From assembly GCA_036495095.1 (NCBI GenBank), contig DASXNK010000099.1:1-42804 (forward strand): a DNA stretch of 42,804 nt, in the 5' to 3' direction. This DNA comes from Candidatus Dormiibacterota bacterium (GTDB lineage Bacteria; Chloroflexota; Dormibacteria; Aeolococcales; Aeolococcaceae). Both the position numbers and the translations under genes were made by a program. This document shows, piece by piece, positions 7,769 through 14,904 of this stretch (position 1 is the stretch's first letter; every line of letters begins with the position of its first letter). The notes under the pieces are model-generated. The model was not told where the DNA came from. It did no database searches and was given only the letters and a program-made list of their open reading frames with translations.

Positions 7769-8955
7769 TGGACGAGGGAACGATCCTGCACGCGGACCTC
7801 GACGCGTTCTACGCCTCGGTCGAGCAGCGGGACGACCCGCGCCTTCGCGGCCGGCCGGTGATCGTCGGCGGCGGGGTCGTTCTCGCCGCCAGCTACGAGG
7901 CGAAGGCGTACGGGGTGCGAACCGCGATGGGCCTGATCGAGGCCCGCCGCCTCTGCCGGTCGGCGATCGTCGTCCCGCCGCGGATGTCCGCCTACTCCGA
8001 GGCGAGCGAGGCGGTCTTCGAGGTGTTCCGGCGGACCACCCCCGTGGTCGAGGCGCTGTCGATCGACGAGGCCTTCCTCGACGTCCGCGGGATGGGGCGG
8101 GTCTCGGGAACGCCCTCGGAGATCGCGGTGCGGTTGCGCGGCGACGTCCTCCAGCGGGTCGGCCTGCCGATCTCGGTCGGCGTGGCCAGGACCAAGTTCC
8201 TCGCCAAGGTGGCCAGCGCCGTGGCGAAGCCGGACGGACTGCTGGTCGTGCCGCCCGACGACGAGCTGGCCTTCCTCCATCCGCTCCCGGTCGAGCGGCT
8301 CTGGGGCGTCGGCCGGGTGACCGCGGGCAGGCTCCACGACGCCGGGATGACGACCGTCGGCGACGTCGCCCTGCGTGCCGAGGCCACCCTGGTCGCAGTT
8401 CTCGGGGCGGCGACGGGCCGCCACCTCCACGCCCTCGCGCACAACCGGGATCCGCGGCCGGTGGAGGTGGGGCGCCGCCGCCGCTCGATCGGCTCGCAGC
8501 GTGCCCTCGGGCGGGCGCCGACCTCGTCCGACGCCCTGGATGCCGTGGTGGTGGGCCTGGTCGACCGGGTCACACGACGGATGCGCGCCGCCGGGCGCGT
8601 GGGCCGCACCGTCGTGCTCCGCCTGCGCTTCGACGACTTCTCGCGGGCGACGCGGTCGCACACGCTGCCCGCGGCGACCGCGCACACCCAGACGATCCTC
8701 GCCACCGTGAGGGCCCTCCTGACCGCGGCGACGCCGATGATCGAGCGCCAGGGCCTCACCCTGGTGGGACTGGCGGTGAGCAACCTCGACGAGGACGGCG
8801 CCGTCCAGCTCGCTCTTCAGCTCGACCGTCAGAGTGGCGCCGCCCTCGACACCGCGCTCGACACGGTGCGTGACCGGTTCGGAGCGACCGCGGTCACGCG
8901 GGCCTCGCTGCTCGGACGCGACCCGGGCCTGTCGATGCCGCTGCTCCCGGACTGA
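7768..8955 (+). CDS. dinB: DNA polymerase IV (Y family)
   Basis: A 395-residue translesion polymerase. ILHADLDAFYASVEQ gives the first metal-binding aspartate (D10) and the steric-gate region. SIDEAFLDV gives the catalytic D100-E101. IGVARTKFLAKVAS and the palm follow, then the HhH-type thumb (LWGVGRVTAGRLHDAGMTTVGDV) and a little-finger domain. It copies past damaged bases at low fidelity. I prefer GTG 7768 over the in-frame GTG at 7750 because the first would start at the usual V/MDEGTILHADLDAF and because a LexA box occupies 7755-7768, which should be promoter rather than coding. No clear beta-clamp QLxLF motif is visible at the C-terminus. Confidence 0.93.
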   Translation: MDEGTILHADLDAFYASVEQRDDPRLRGRPVIVGGGVVLAASYEAKAYGVRTAMGLIEARRLCRSAIVVPPRMSAYSEASEAVFEVFRRTTPVVEALSIDEAFLDVRGMGRVSGTPSEIAVRLRGDVLQRVGLPISVGVARTKFLAKVASAVAKPDGLLVVPPDDELAFLHPLPVERLWGVGRVTAGRLHDAGMTTVGDVALRAEATLVAVLGAATGRHLHALAHNRDPRPVEVGRRRRSIGSQRALGRAPTSSDALDAVVVGLVDRVTRRMRAAGRVGRTVVLRLRFDDFSRATRSHTLPAATAHTQTILATVRALLTAATPMIERQGLTLVGLAVSNLDEDGAVQLALQLDRQSGAALDTALDTVRDRFGATAVTRASLLGRDPGLSMPLLPD

Positions 8956-9733
8956 GGCCGTGCGAGCCGGTCACCGGCCCGGCGTCAGGCCGAGATATCG
9001 GAGGATCGCCGCGGTCTCGGCCAGATCGGCCGCTCTCTGGCCGTCCCCGGTGCGGGAGCCGTCCGCGGGCCCCTCCACACGGCACGCCACCGTCGTCTCG
9101 TGCCACCGCCGGCACAGCGGGCAGGTCCGAATCGTCGCCATGGTCATGTCCTCGTGCTTCCGTGTCCGTCCCACACCGGTGCATACGCGGTCGGTTACCG
9201 GTCGGGTCAGACGACGTGAGCCCCGAGGCCCTGCCGCAGGCGGACTGAGAGCCCTCGGTGGTGGCGGGTCGAGGTCCGGCAGCTCCGGCCTGGTCGTGCA
9301 CCACCAGCACCGGGACGCGGCTGTGGTGCAGGATCGCATGGCTGACGCTGCCCAGGAGGATCGAGGCGGCGTCGCCCCGGCCCTTCGAGCCGACGACGAG
9401 CAGGTCGTGTCCCCCCGACCTCGCCTCCTCGAGGATCGCGTCCGCGGGCCGGCCGTCCACCAGCAGGGTGCGGAGGTCGACACCGGGCGGGACCAGGGCG
9501 GTCGCCGCGTCCAGGGTCTCCTGCGCCGCGGTCCGCGTGGTGCCGACGAGGTCCTCGATGGTCCGCTGGCTGAGGCCTCCGGGCGCCATCGTCATCAGCC
9601 AGGGGACCTGCGAGCTGTAGACGGTGATGAGCGTGAGCCTCGCCCGCTCGGCCCGGGCGATGTCGACCGCCTCCCGGACCGCCGCGCGCGCATGTCTCGA
9701 GCGATCGACTCCCACGAGGATGCTCGTGAACAT
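8894..9733 (-). CDS. Universal stress protein (UspA family), with doubtful C-terminal run-on
   Basis: From the ATG at 9733 (GGGAGG ribosome site) the first 145 or so residues are a complete Usp domain: MFTSILVGVDRSRHARAAV opens the Rossmann-like fold, VVGSKGRGDAASILLGSVSHAIL is the ATP-binding G-x2-G-x9-G(S) loop, and VPVLVV the last strand. After about position 9290 the frame stays open to 8894 but loses third-position GC bias, runs over a better-looking small gene in another frame and enters the antisense of dinB. The true protein probably ends soon after the domain, and the expected stop has been lost by mutation or sequence error. Divergent from a MarR gene with palindromes between. Confidence 0.72.
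   Translation of the reverse strand: MFTSILVGVDRSRHARAAVREAVDIARAERARLTLITVYSSQVPWLMTMAPGGLSQRTIEDLVGTTRTAAQETLDAATALVPPGVDLRTLLVDGRPADAILEEARSGGHDLLVVGSKGRGDAASILLGSVSHAILHHSRVPVLVVHDQAGAAGPRPATTEGSQSACGRASGLTSSDPTGNRPRMHRCGTDTEARGHDHGDDSDLPAVPAVARDDGGVPCGGARGRLPHRGRPESGRSGRDRGDPPISRPDAGPVTGSHGLSPGAAASTGPGRVRAARPA
8971..9147 (-). CDS. Small CxxC/zinc-ribbon-like protein
   Basis: A 58-residue protein starting MTMATIRTCPLCRRWHETTVAC: two cysteines in CPLC, a His at 16 and a Cys at 22 could bind zinc. The rest ends in a helix (DLAETAAILRYLGL). Almost every third codon position is G or C, whereas the overlapping frame continued from the stress-protein gene is poor in this respect, so this frame is the one under coding selection. 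GAGG lies before the ATG at 9147. It converges on dinB. Function unknown; I know no named family for it. Confidence 0.55.
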   Translation of the reverse strand: MTMATIRTCPLCRRWHETTVACRVEGPADGSRTGDGQRAADLAETAAILRYLGLTPGR

Positions 9734-9768
9734 GATCTGCCTCCCAGGGTCTCTGCTGTACATCTCAC

Positions 9769-9822
9769 ATGATGCATCATTGGAGATGCTATTGCAACGA
9801 TGCATCCCTCGGGATCTACACT
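9769..9822 (+). promoter_or_regulatory. Promoter with two GATGCATC palindromes between usp and marR
   Basis: ATGATGCATCAT (9769-9780) is a perfect 12-base palindrome; its core GATGCATC recurs at 9799-9806, 28 bases on. The second copy lies inside the spacer of a plausible promoter, TTGCAA (9793-9798) and TACACT (9817-9822, spacing 18), which ends six bases before the ATG at 9829 (leaderless). This fits autorepression by the MarR protein with control of the divergent stress gene. Confidence 0.6.
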
Positions 9823-9828
9823 GCGCCG

Positions 9829-10290
9829 ATGCGGGTCGGAGAGCTCTACCAGCTGGGACGGCGCCTCCAGGACGTGGCCGAGAGGGCGATGGGCTCGGGG
9901 CCCGCGCTCGACCTCACCCCCGCGGAGCGGATCGTGGTCGTCGACCTGCTCGACCATGGCACGTCCACGATCAGCAGGGTGTCGTCGCGGACCGGGTTCG
10001 CCCAGAGTCGCGTGTCGACGGTGGTCGCCGCGCTGCGTGAGCGCGGCTGGATCGAGACGTCGGTGTCCGAGGCCGACCGCCGCCACACCCACGTCGCGCT
10101 CGCCGAGGACGGGCGGCGCCGGGCCACCGAGGCGAGGACGAAGGTCGCCACCCCGGCGCTGACCGCGGCACTCGCCGGCATGAGCGCCGACCGCAGGGGA
10201 GAGGTCCTCGCGGCCCTCGAGGAGGTGCACCGAGCGCTGGCACCGCCCGGCGCCGCGATCACCGCCACGAGACCACGGCGTCGCGGCTGA
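9829..10290 (+). CDS. MarR-family transcriptional regulator
   Basis: A 153-residue winged-helix protein. The helix-turn-helix lies at about 40-75 (STISRVSSRTGFAQSRVSTVVAALRERGWIE) followed by the wing SEADRRHTHVALAEDGRRRA, a MarR hallmark. The ATG at 9829 was chosen because MRVGELYQLGRRLQDVAERAM starts the dimerisation helix and a -10 hexamer ends just six bases before it. Two copies of GATGCATC upstream are likely its operators, making the divergent universal stress protein its probable target along with itself. It converges on the cobalt transporter gene with a 23-base gap. Confidence 0.85.
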   Translation: MRVGELYQLGRRLQDVAERAMGSGPALDLTPAERIVVVDLLDHGTSTISRVSSRTGFAQSRVSTVVAALRERGWIETSVSEADRRHTHVALAEDGRRRATEARTKVATPALTAALAGMSADRRGEVLAALEEVHRALAPPGAAITATRPRRRG

Positions 10291-10313
10291 CGCCCGCGGC
10301 GAGTACGCTCCGG

Positions 10314-11132
10314 TCAGCCTCGGGAGGCGACCCGGTCCCGCGATGCGAGGGGCTGCGGTGCGCGGGCCGCCGCCGCCTGGGTCAGCAGGCCGAAGGTGGC
10401 GCCGATCACCAGCCACAGCAGGACCTGCACGCCGACCGACCGGAGCCGGAAGTCCCAGAGCAGGTCCGCGGGCACGCGGATCGGGTCGGTGTTGGCGGGC
10501 AGCGCCACGTACTCGGCGACCAGCGTGGCGGTGAGGATGAGGGCGGCGGCGATCTGTCGCACCGCGACCCCGGCGCCGCGCTCGCGCAGGTGGAGGGCGA
10601 GCCGCCACGCCGACCACACCCCGAGGCAGCCGATGGCGATGGCGAGAACGTAGGCGTAGGTCCGACGGTCGATCGTCGCCGGATCGCCGACACCCGGGGG
10701 GTTGGCGGGGAAGCGGAGGAAGGGGAGCACGTACACGCCGGTGCACATCGCCGCGGCGAGCCCGACCGAGCGCTGCCATGGCGTCCGGGGCGCGGTGCGC
10801 CGTCCCACCACCAGGTAGGCGACCGCGAAGAACCCCCCCGCAGCCAGTCCGAAGAGGGTGGTGGCGAGGACCAGCCCGAGGTGCTGGGTCTGGCGGGAGA
10901 AGACCTCGGGAGGCGGTGCGGGCACCTCCCTCACCGCGGCGGCGACGTCACCGTGGTGGTGGAGGATCGCCGCCTGCAGGGCCTGCTGGTGCTCGGCGGT
11001 GACCCGCTGCGACTCGAGGCCGACCGCCCGATCGATCACCGGCTCGACGAGGAGGAACGCGGCGACGCCGACGATGAACCCCGCGATCAGGCCCGCGACC
11101 ACCCCGCGCAGGAGGTGGGCGCGGACGCTCAT
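10314..11132 (-). CDS. cbtA: Cobalt transporter subunit CbtA
   Basis: A 272-residue membrane protein of the CbtA family with about six hydrophobic segments, starting MSVRAHLLRGVVAGLIAGFIVGVAAFLLVEPVIDRAV. A loop follows containing a His-rich HHHGD. A conserved FLRFPANPPGVGDPATIDRRTY segment, typical of CbtA, comes next, then pairs of helices to the C-terminus. CbtA works with CbtB as a predicted cobalt importer for cobalamin synthesis. The ATG at 11132 overlaps the stop of the upstream CbtB gene by one base, so both are made from one message governed by the cobalamin riboswitch. The open frame extends far upstream but through the riboswitch, so the long form is not real. Confidence 0.92.
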   Translation of the reverse strand: MSVRAHLLRGVVAGLIAGFIVGVAAFLLVEPVIDRAVGLESQRVTAEHQQALQAAILHHHGDVAAAVREVPAPPPEVFSRQTQHLGLVLATTLFGLAAGGFFAVAYLVVGRRTAPRTPWQRSVGLAAAMCTGVYVLPFLRFPANPPGVGDPATIDRRTYAYVLAIAIGCLGVWSAWRLALHLRERGAGVAVRQIAAALILTATLVAEYVALPANTDPIRVPADLLWDFRLRSVGVQVLLWLVIGATFGLLTQAAAARAPQPLASRDRVASRG

Positions 11133-11353
11133 CAGTGGCAGGGGAACCCGAGCAGGTGGCGGCCGTCGTGCATGAGCTCGTGCATGTAGTTCGCCGAGCG
11201 CGAGGCGGCGCCGAGCAGCGGCTGGAGCAGCGCTCCCTGGTCGTAGCCCACGGCGTACACGGCGAGGACGAGGAGCGCCATCAGCGGCCAGGCCCATCGC
11301 GGAATCCCGGGAACAACGGATGCGGCGCTCGTCGGGGGATTCACCATGTCCAT
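11132..11353 (-). CDS. cbtB: Cobalt transporter subunit CbtB
   Basis: A 73-residue single-pass membrane protein: one helix (WAWPLMALLVLAVYAVGYDQG) followed by the diagnostic CbtB tail HELMHDGRHLLGFPCH, whose histidines and terminal cysteine are taken to bind cobalt. The ATG at 11353 follows GAGGAGG at good distance; a second ATG two codons on is possible. It is translated first in a two-gene message with CbtA. The leader contains a full cobalamin riboswitch and a hairpin directly against the ribosome binding site, so expression should fall when cobalamin is plentiful. Confidence 0.93.
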   Translation of the reverse strand: MDMVNPPTSAASVVPGIPRWAWPLMALLVLAVYAVGYDQGALLQPLLGAASRSANYMHELMHDGRHLLGFPCH

Positions 11354-11399
11354 GGCAGCCTCCTCGGGGTCTCCGCCCCGTGATCGGAAGAGGTCCGCC

Positions 11400-11565
11400 G
11401 GCGTCAGTATCCTGGCTCCCGGATCGGCGCTCCCCCCGGCCTTCCAGCCCCGTCGGGCCGTGACCATGGGTGGGAGGAGCTCCCCGGCTACAGTGGCGGG
11501 ACCGCGTCGGATTCCGACCGACTTCCTGCCCACCGGCGGTGTCGGGCGAGAGGGTAGCACGGGCC
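11400..11565 (-). promoter_or_regulatory. Cobalamin (B12) riboswitch upstream of cbtBA
   Basis: On the minus strand the B12 box AGCCAGGATACTGAC lies at 11417-11403, a close match to the AGYCAGGAGACCUGCC consensus. The conserved core GCGGTCCCGCCACTGT followed by AGCCGGGGAG lies at about 11506-11481, preceded by the AGTCGGTCGGAATCCGAC arm near 11530-11510. The 5' limit (about 11565) is estimated. Downstream, CGGGG-N6-CCCCG (11380-11365) abuts the GAGGAGG ribosome site of cbtB, so control is probably at translation start. No U-tract terminator is seen. Confidence 0.92.
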
Positions 11566-11619
11566 GTGGGGCCCGGCCAGCCCCCCGCGGAGCGGTGGGA
11601 CGGGCTCCGCACACGCCGT

Positions 11620-11641
11620 GCACGACCCCCTCGGGTCGTGC
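11620..11641. other. Hairpin, 9-bp stem
   Basis: GCACGACCC-CCTC-GGGTCGTGC forms a perfect nine-pair stem with a four-base loop. No T-run follows on either strand. It sits just upstream of the riboswitch, in the gene-free stretch 11354-11938, where I see no convincing open frame. Confidence 0.5.
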
Positions 11642-11692
11642 AGCGGCGCTGCGAGGAGTGAGCATCTCAGCGTGCGTTGACCTGTGGGAGAA

Positions 11693-11727
11693 CGGTGGCA
11701 CGCCGCCTGCCGTTCGGCGTGCCACCG
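11693..11727. terminator. Strong hairpin, probable factor-assisted terminator
   Basis: C-GGTGGCACGCCG pairs with CGGCGTGCCACC-G across a nine-base loop: 13 uninterrupted GC-rich pairs. It lies about 210 bases after the GlsB-type gene and just before the cbtBA leader, where transcription from the right should stop. No U-tract, as is common in high-GC genomes. Confidence 0.5.
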
Positions 11728-11765
11728 CGGCGCGTTGCAGCCCCCGGCGAGGACGTCCTAGGTCC

Positions 11766-11784
11766 GTCGCCCTCCGAGGGCGAC
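11766..11784. other. Hairpin, 8-bp stem
   Basis: GTCGCCCT-CCG-AGGGCGAC, a compact stem-loop 155 bases downstream of the GlsB-type gene (minus strand). Could contribute to termination or RNA 3' end stability. Confidence 0.4.
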
Positions 11785-11938
11785 CCAGTCACCCCGATAG
11801 ACCCTCATGGTCGGATCGATCTGGAGAACCATCGCGCTGTTCCTCTGATGAATCCGCGGTTCCAGCAGGGGTGAAGTCTGACCCCGGACCGGCACCGGCA
11901 CATCCCGCAACCGGCTAGTTGTCGGGCCCGCATCCGGG

Positions 11939-12229
11939 TCAGCGCCCGAAGGTCGCGGTCGCCCCCCGTCCGCCGCCGGAGCCGCGTCGCAGCGCCCGGA
12001 CCAGGCCGAGCAGGAGGCAGGCGCCGACGAAGGCGACGACGCACTCGCCGACGAAGCTTCCGGCCACGTCGCTGCGGGTGATCGCGTGGAGGATCAGCCC
12101 GCCGATGACGGCGCCGACCAGCCCCACGACCATGTCGCCGAGGAGGCCGAGGCCTCGGCCCTCGACGACCCGCCCCGCGAGTGCGCCGGCGATGAGCCCG
12201 ACGAGAAGCCAGGCGATCACGTGACCCAT
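11939..12229 (-). CDS. GlsB/YeaQ/YmgE-family stress membrane protein
   Basis: A 96-residue protein with three hydrophobic helices: VIAWLLVGLIAGALAG, then GLLGDMVVGLVGAVIGGLIL, then a third helix (VVAFVGACLLLGLVRAL) with a basic Gly/Arg tail. The pattern GLIAGxLAxxxxxGxGLGxxGDxxxGxxGAxIGG is that of the transglycosylase-associated (GlsB/YeaQ) family, found in many bacteria and induced by envelope or acid stress; the molecular role is not settled. GGAGG precedes the ATG at 12229. It stands alone, between the ABC permease gene on the right and a 327-base gene-free stretch with hairpins on the left. Confidence 0.88.
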   Translation of the reverse strand: MGHVIAWLLVGLIAGALAGRVVEGRGLGLLGDMVVGLVGAVIGGLILHAITRSDVAGSFVGECVVAFVGACLLLGLVRALRRGSGGGRGATATFGR

Positions 12230-12329
12230 GGTGATTCCTCCGTGCCACCGGTGTGCGTCTGTGTGCCTCCAGCGTGCTCAGAACCGAGGCGACGGCACAT
12301 CACGCGAGCTGGTGGTCGGCGGACCCGGG

Positions 12330-13976
12330 CTATGCCGGGATGTCCTTGCGCGTGAACCGCAGCGCGCCCAGGCCCAGTGCCAGAACGCTGACGGCGAGGA
12401 CGCCCGCGATCGAGGCCGGCGCCAGGCCGTGCAGCAGCGGGGTGCCGTAGTAGTAGAACGGCGACAGCCGGAGCGTCGCACCGGGCAGGCTCAGCTCCGG
12501 GCCGATGTAGCTGATGAAGAACCAGGCCAGCAGCAGGAAGCTGAGCAGCCCGGTGTCGGCCGCGGTGCGCAGCCAGCCCGACGACAGGTAGCCGAGCGCG
12601 GCGATCAGCAGCCCCAGCGGGATCATCCCCAGGGTCGCCGCCACCAGGTGGCCAGGGTCCAGCCTCAGGCCGGTGGCCGCGGCGGCCGCGGCCGAGGCGG
12701 CCAGGGTGATCACGCCGATGATCACGGTGGCGGTGGCGAGCGCGGCGAAGCGGCCCAGGATCACCGAGAGCCGCGACTGAGGGGTGGCGAGCACCAGCTC
12801 GAGGCGGCCGTTCTGCTCGTCCGCGGACCAGCGGTTGACCTGGGTGACCGCGAACGCCATCAGGAGCAGCGGCAGGAGGCCGAACAGGGTGCTGAGAAGG
12901 CCGGCGTCGAGGCTGGCGCCGCCGCCGCCCAGGTCCCGGATCAGCGTCTGCATCGCCGACCCGGCGAGGAGGCTGGTCATCCTCGTCTCCAGCTGCTGGG
13001 CGGCGATCACCATCCACCCGGCGAAGCCGGCGATGCCCAGGGTCCACCACACCGCCGGCATCGCGATCAGGCCGAGGCTGCGCGCGTAGACCGAGCGCAG
13101 CGACCAGTCGTGGACCGGCAGCGCCCGGCTCCGGTCGCGATGGCGTTCCGGCAGCCGCAGCCAGCGCGGCAGCGGCACCGTCCCGCCCACGTCGCGGCGT
13201 GCGAAGAGCCACACCGCCGCGACCCCCGAGGCCATGGCGAGGCCGAGCAGGATGAGGATGGCGCCGGCGTCGGCGCCGTGGGCGGGGACCAGGGGCTTGC
13301 TGAGGTTGTAGAGGAAGACGGGGGAGACCCGCGAGATCCACTCGGTGCCGGCGATCACCCGGTGGACCATGTCGAGGACGATGGCGACCAGCAGCAGCGC
13401 CGAGGTCACGCCCGCCGCGGTGCTCCGCTGCCGCGTGAACTGCGAGATCAGCAGGGCGAGGCCGCCGAACACCGCGCAGACCATGGCGAGGTTCAGCCCG
13501 AAGAGCAGCGCGCCGCCGAGCCCGAAGTCGGCGCCGAACCTGCTGCCGCCGGCGAACGCCAGCAACCCGATCAGCAGCCCCATGCAGAGCAGCGCCGTCC
13601 ACATCGCCACCAGCTTCTCGAGCGCCACCAGCGTCCGCCGCTGCGGAAGCGAGAGCAGCACCTCCAGCGAGCCGCTCTCCTCCTCACCCCGCAGCATCCG
13701 GCTGGCGGCGAGGATGGGCCAGATCGCGATCAGCAGGATGAAGACGCCGATCTTGAAGGTCGCGTAGCCGCCGATGGTGTCGACCGCGACCACGTCGGCG
13801 TTCCAGGCGAAGGTGCGGGCCAGGCCGACCAGCTGCTCCCGCGCCTGCGGAGTGGTGAGCAGCGTCCCCACGGTCGCCATCGGCGACACCACCACCAGCC
13901 CCATCCCGATGCCCCAGCCCAGGATGGCGACGCGGTACTCGTGGAGGCTCTTGAGATAGACGTTCCTACGCCACAT
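12330..13976 (-). CDS. ABC-2 type exporter permease (duplicated, about 12 TM)
   Basis: A 548-residue permease made of two similar halves, each starting with a cytoplasmic amphipathic stretch and six helices. Each half carries the ABC-2 signature of a regulatory-looking loop: MLRGEEESGSLEVLLSLPQRRTLVALEKL in the first and SADEQNGRLELVLATPQSRLSVILGRF in the second. It should form the membrane channel for the ATPase encoded just upstream. I chose ATG 13976, which has GGAGAGG upstream and overlaps the ATPase stop by 11 bases; an in-frame GTG at 13994 would add six residues. Substrate unknown; a drug or lipid is likely given TetR control. Confidence 0.87.
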   Translation of the reverse strand: MWRRNVYLKSLHEYRVAILGWGIGMGLVVVSPMATVGTLLTTPQAREQLVGLARTFAWNADVVAVDTIGGYATFKIGVFILLIAIWPILAASRMLRGEEESGSLEVLLSLPQRRTLVALEKLVAMWTALLCMGLLIGLLAFAGGSRFGADFGLGGALLFGLNLAMVCAVFGGLALLISQFTRQRSTAAGVTSALLLVAIVLDMVHRVIAGTEWISRVSPVFLYNLSKPLVPAHGADAGAILILLGLAMASGVAAVWLFARRDVGGTVPLPRWLRLPERHRDRSRALPVHDWSLRSVYARSLGLIAMPAVWWTLGIAGFAGWMVIAAQQLETRMTSLLAGSAMQTLIRDLGGGGASLDAGLLSTLFGLLPLLLMAFAVTQVNRWSADEQNGRLELVLATPQSRLSVILGRFAALATATVIIGVITLAASAAAAAATGLRLDPGHLVAATLGMIPLGLLIAALGYLSSGWLRTAADTGLLSFLLLAWFFISYIGPELSLPGATLRLSPFYYYGTPLLHGLAPASIAGVLAVSVLALGLGALRFTRKDIPA

Positions 13977-14892
13977 CCCGGGCCTCTCCGCCACCCGGGC
14001 CGTCGCCCTCGTAGTAGCGCAGGAAGATGTCCTCCAAACTGGGCTCGTGACTGCTGAGCGAGACCACCGGATAGGTGGCCGCCGCCTTGATCACCGCGTC
14101 CGGCGCGCCCTGCATCGCGATCCGCAGCGCATGGACGCCGGCCACCTCCTCGACCCCGGCCACGCCGTCCAGGGTTGCGAACACCGCGGCGGGAACGGCG
14201 GCGCCGAACGTGATCGTGATCTCGTAGCGCTTGATGTCCTTGATCTCGGCCATGCCACCGACCAGCACCAGGCGGCCGTCGCGGATGATGCCCACCCGGC
14301 TGCAGAGGTGCTCGACCTCACCGAGGACGTGGGAGGAGAGGAAGACGGTGCTGCCCGCCTCTCGCGCCTCGTGCACCATCCCGGCGAACTCCTGCTGGAT
14401 CAGCGGGTCGAGCCCGTTGGTCGGCTCGTCGAGGATGAGCAGGCGCGGGCGGTGCATGAATGCCTGCACCAGCACCACCTTGCGCCTGTTCCCGGTGGAG
14501 TACTGGCGGAACTTCCGGCCGGCGTCGAGGTCGAGCCGCTCGATCAGCCGCCGGAGATGCGCCTGGTCGACACCGCCGCGGAGGTGGGCGAAGTACTCGA
14601 GGATCTGCCCACCGGTGAGATCGGGGTCGAGCGCGGGCTCGCCGGGTGCGTAGCCGGTCAGGCGCTTGACCTCGAGCGACTGCTCCCAGCAGTCGAGGCC
14701 GGCGACCCGCGCGGTGCCTGCGTCGGCGCGCAGCAGCGCCATGAGCAGCCGGATGGTGGTCGTCTTGCCGGCGCCGTTGGGGCCCAGGAAGCCGAAGACC
14801 TCACCCTCCTCCACCCGGAGTGAGACGCCGGCGATGCCGCGTTTCCCCCGGTAGCTCTTGGTGAGCTCCTCGGTCTCGATGATCGCTGCCAT
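13966..14892 (-). CDS. ABC exporter ATP-binding protein
   Basis: A 308-residue ATPase: Walker A GPNGAGKTT (about 35-43), Q-loop region YAPGEPALDPDLTGGQ, signature YSTGNRRKV, Walker B LLILDEPTNGLD and the H-loop SSH. A 90-residue C-terminal extension typical of drug exporters (DrrA-like) ends EPSLEDIFLRYYEG. The signature reads STGN rather than LSGGQ, a variant in a subgroup of ABC-2 ATPases. GAGGAGAG precedes the ATG at 14892. It is the middle gene of a TetR-ATPase-permease operon: 12 bases after the TetR stop and overlapping the permease start. Confidence 0.93.
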   Translation of the reverse strand: MAAIIETEELTKSYRGKRGIAGVSLRVEEGEVFGFLGPNGAGKTTTIRLLMALLRADAGTARVAGLDCWEQSLEVKRLTGYAPGEPALDPDLTGGQILEYFAHLRGGVDQAHLRRLIERLDLDAGRKFRQYSTGNRRKVVLVQAFMHRPRLLILDEPTNGLDPLIQQEFAGMVHEAREAGSTVFLSSHVLGEVEHLCSRVGIIRDGRLVLVGGMAEIKDIKRYEITITFGAAVPAAVFATLDGVAGVEEVAGVHALRIAMQGAPDAVIKAAATYPVVSLSSHEPSLEDIFLRYYEGDGPGGGEARDVA

Positions 14893-14904
14893 CGGTGTCT
14901 CTCC

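Noticed and set aside
5548-8685. A minus-strand open frame of 1045 codons opposite the MarR, MFS and dinB genes.
   Set aside because: It is the antisense of three well-supported genes, Arg/His/Gly/Pro-rich without any domain, a common artefact of high GC.
10314-11612. CbtA extended to 432 residues by its open frame.
   Set aside because: The extension would run through cbtB and the cobalamin riboswitch; the ATG at 11132 starts the family's first helix and overlaps the cbtB stop.
11620-11784. The set of three hairpins as a CRISPR-like or repeat array.
   Set aside because: The stems differ in sequence and no direct repeat with regular spacers is present.
12228-14057. A plus-strand open frame of 609 codons opposite the ABC permease and ATPase.
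   Set aside because: Low-complexity Gln/Arg/Glu-rich translation mirroring the permease codons; no domain, no ribosome site.
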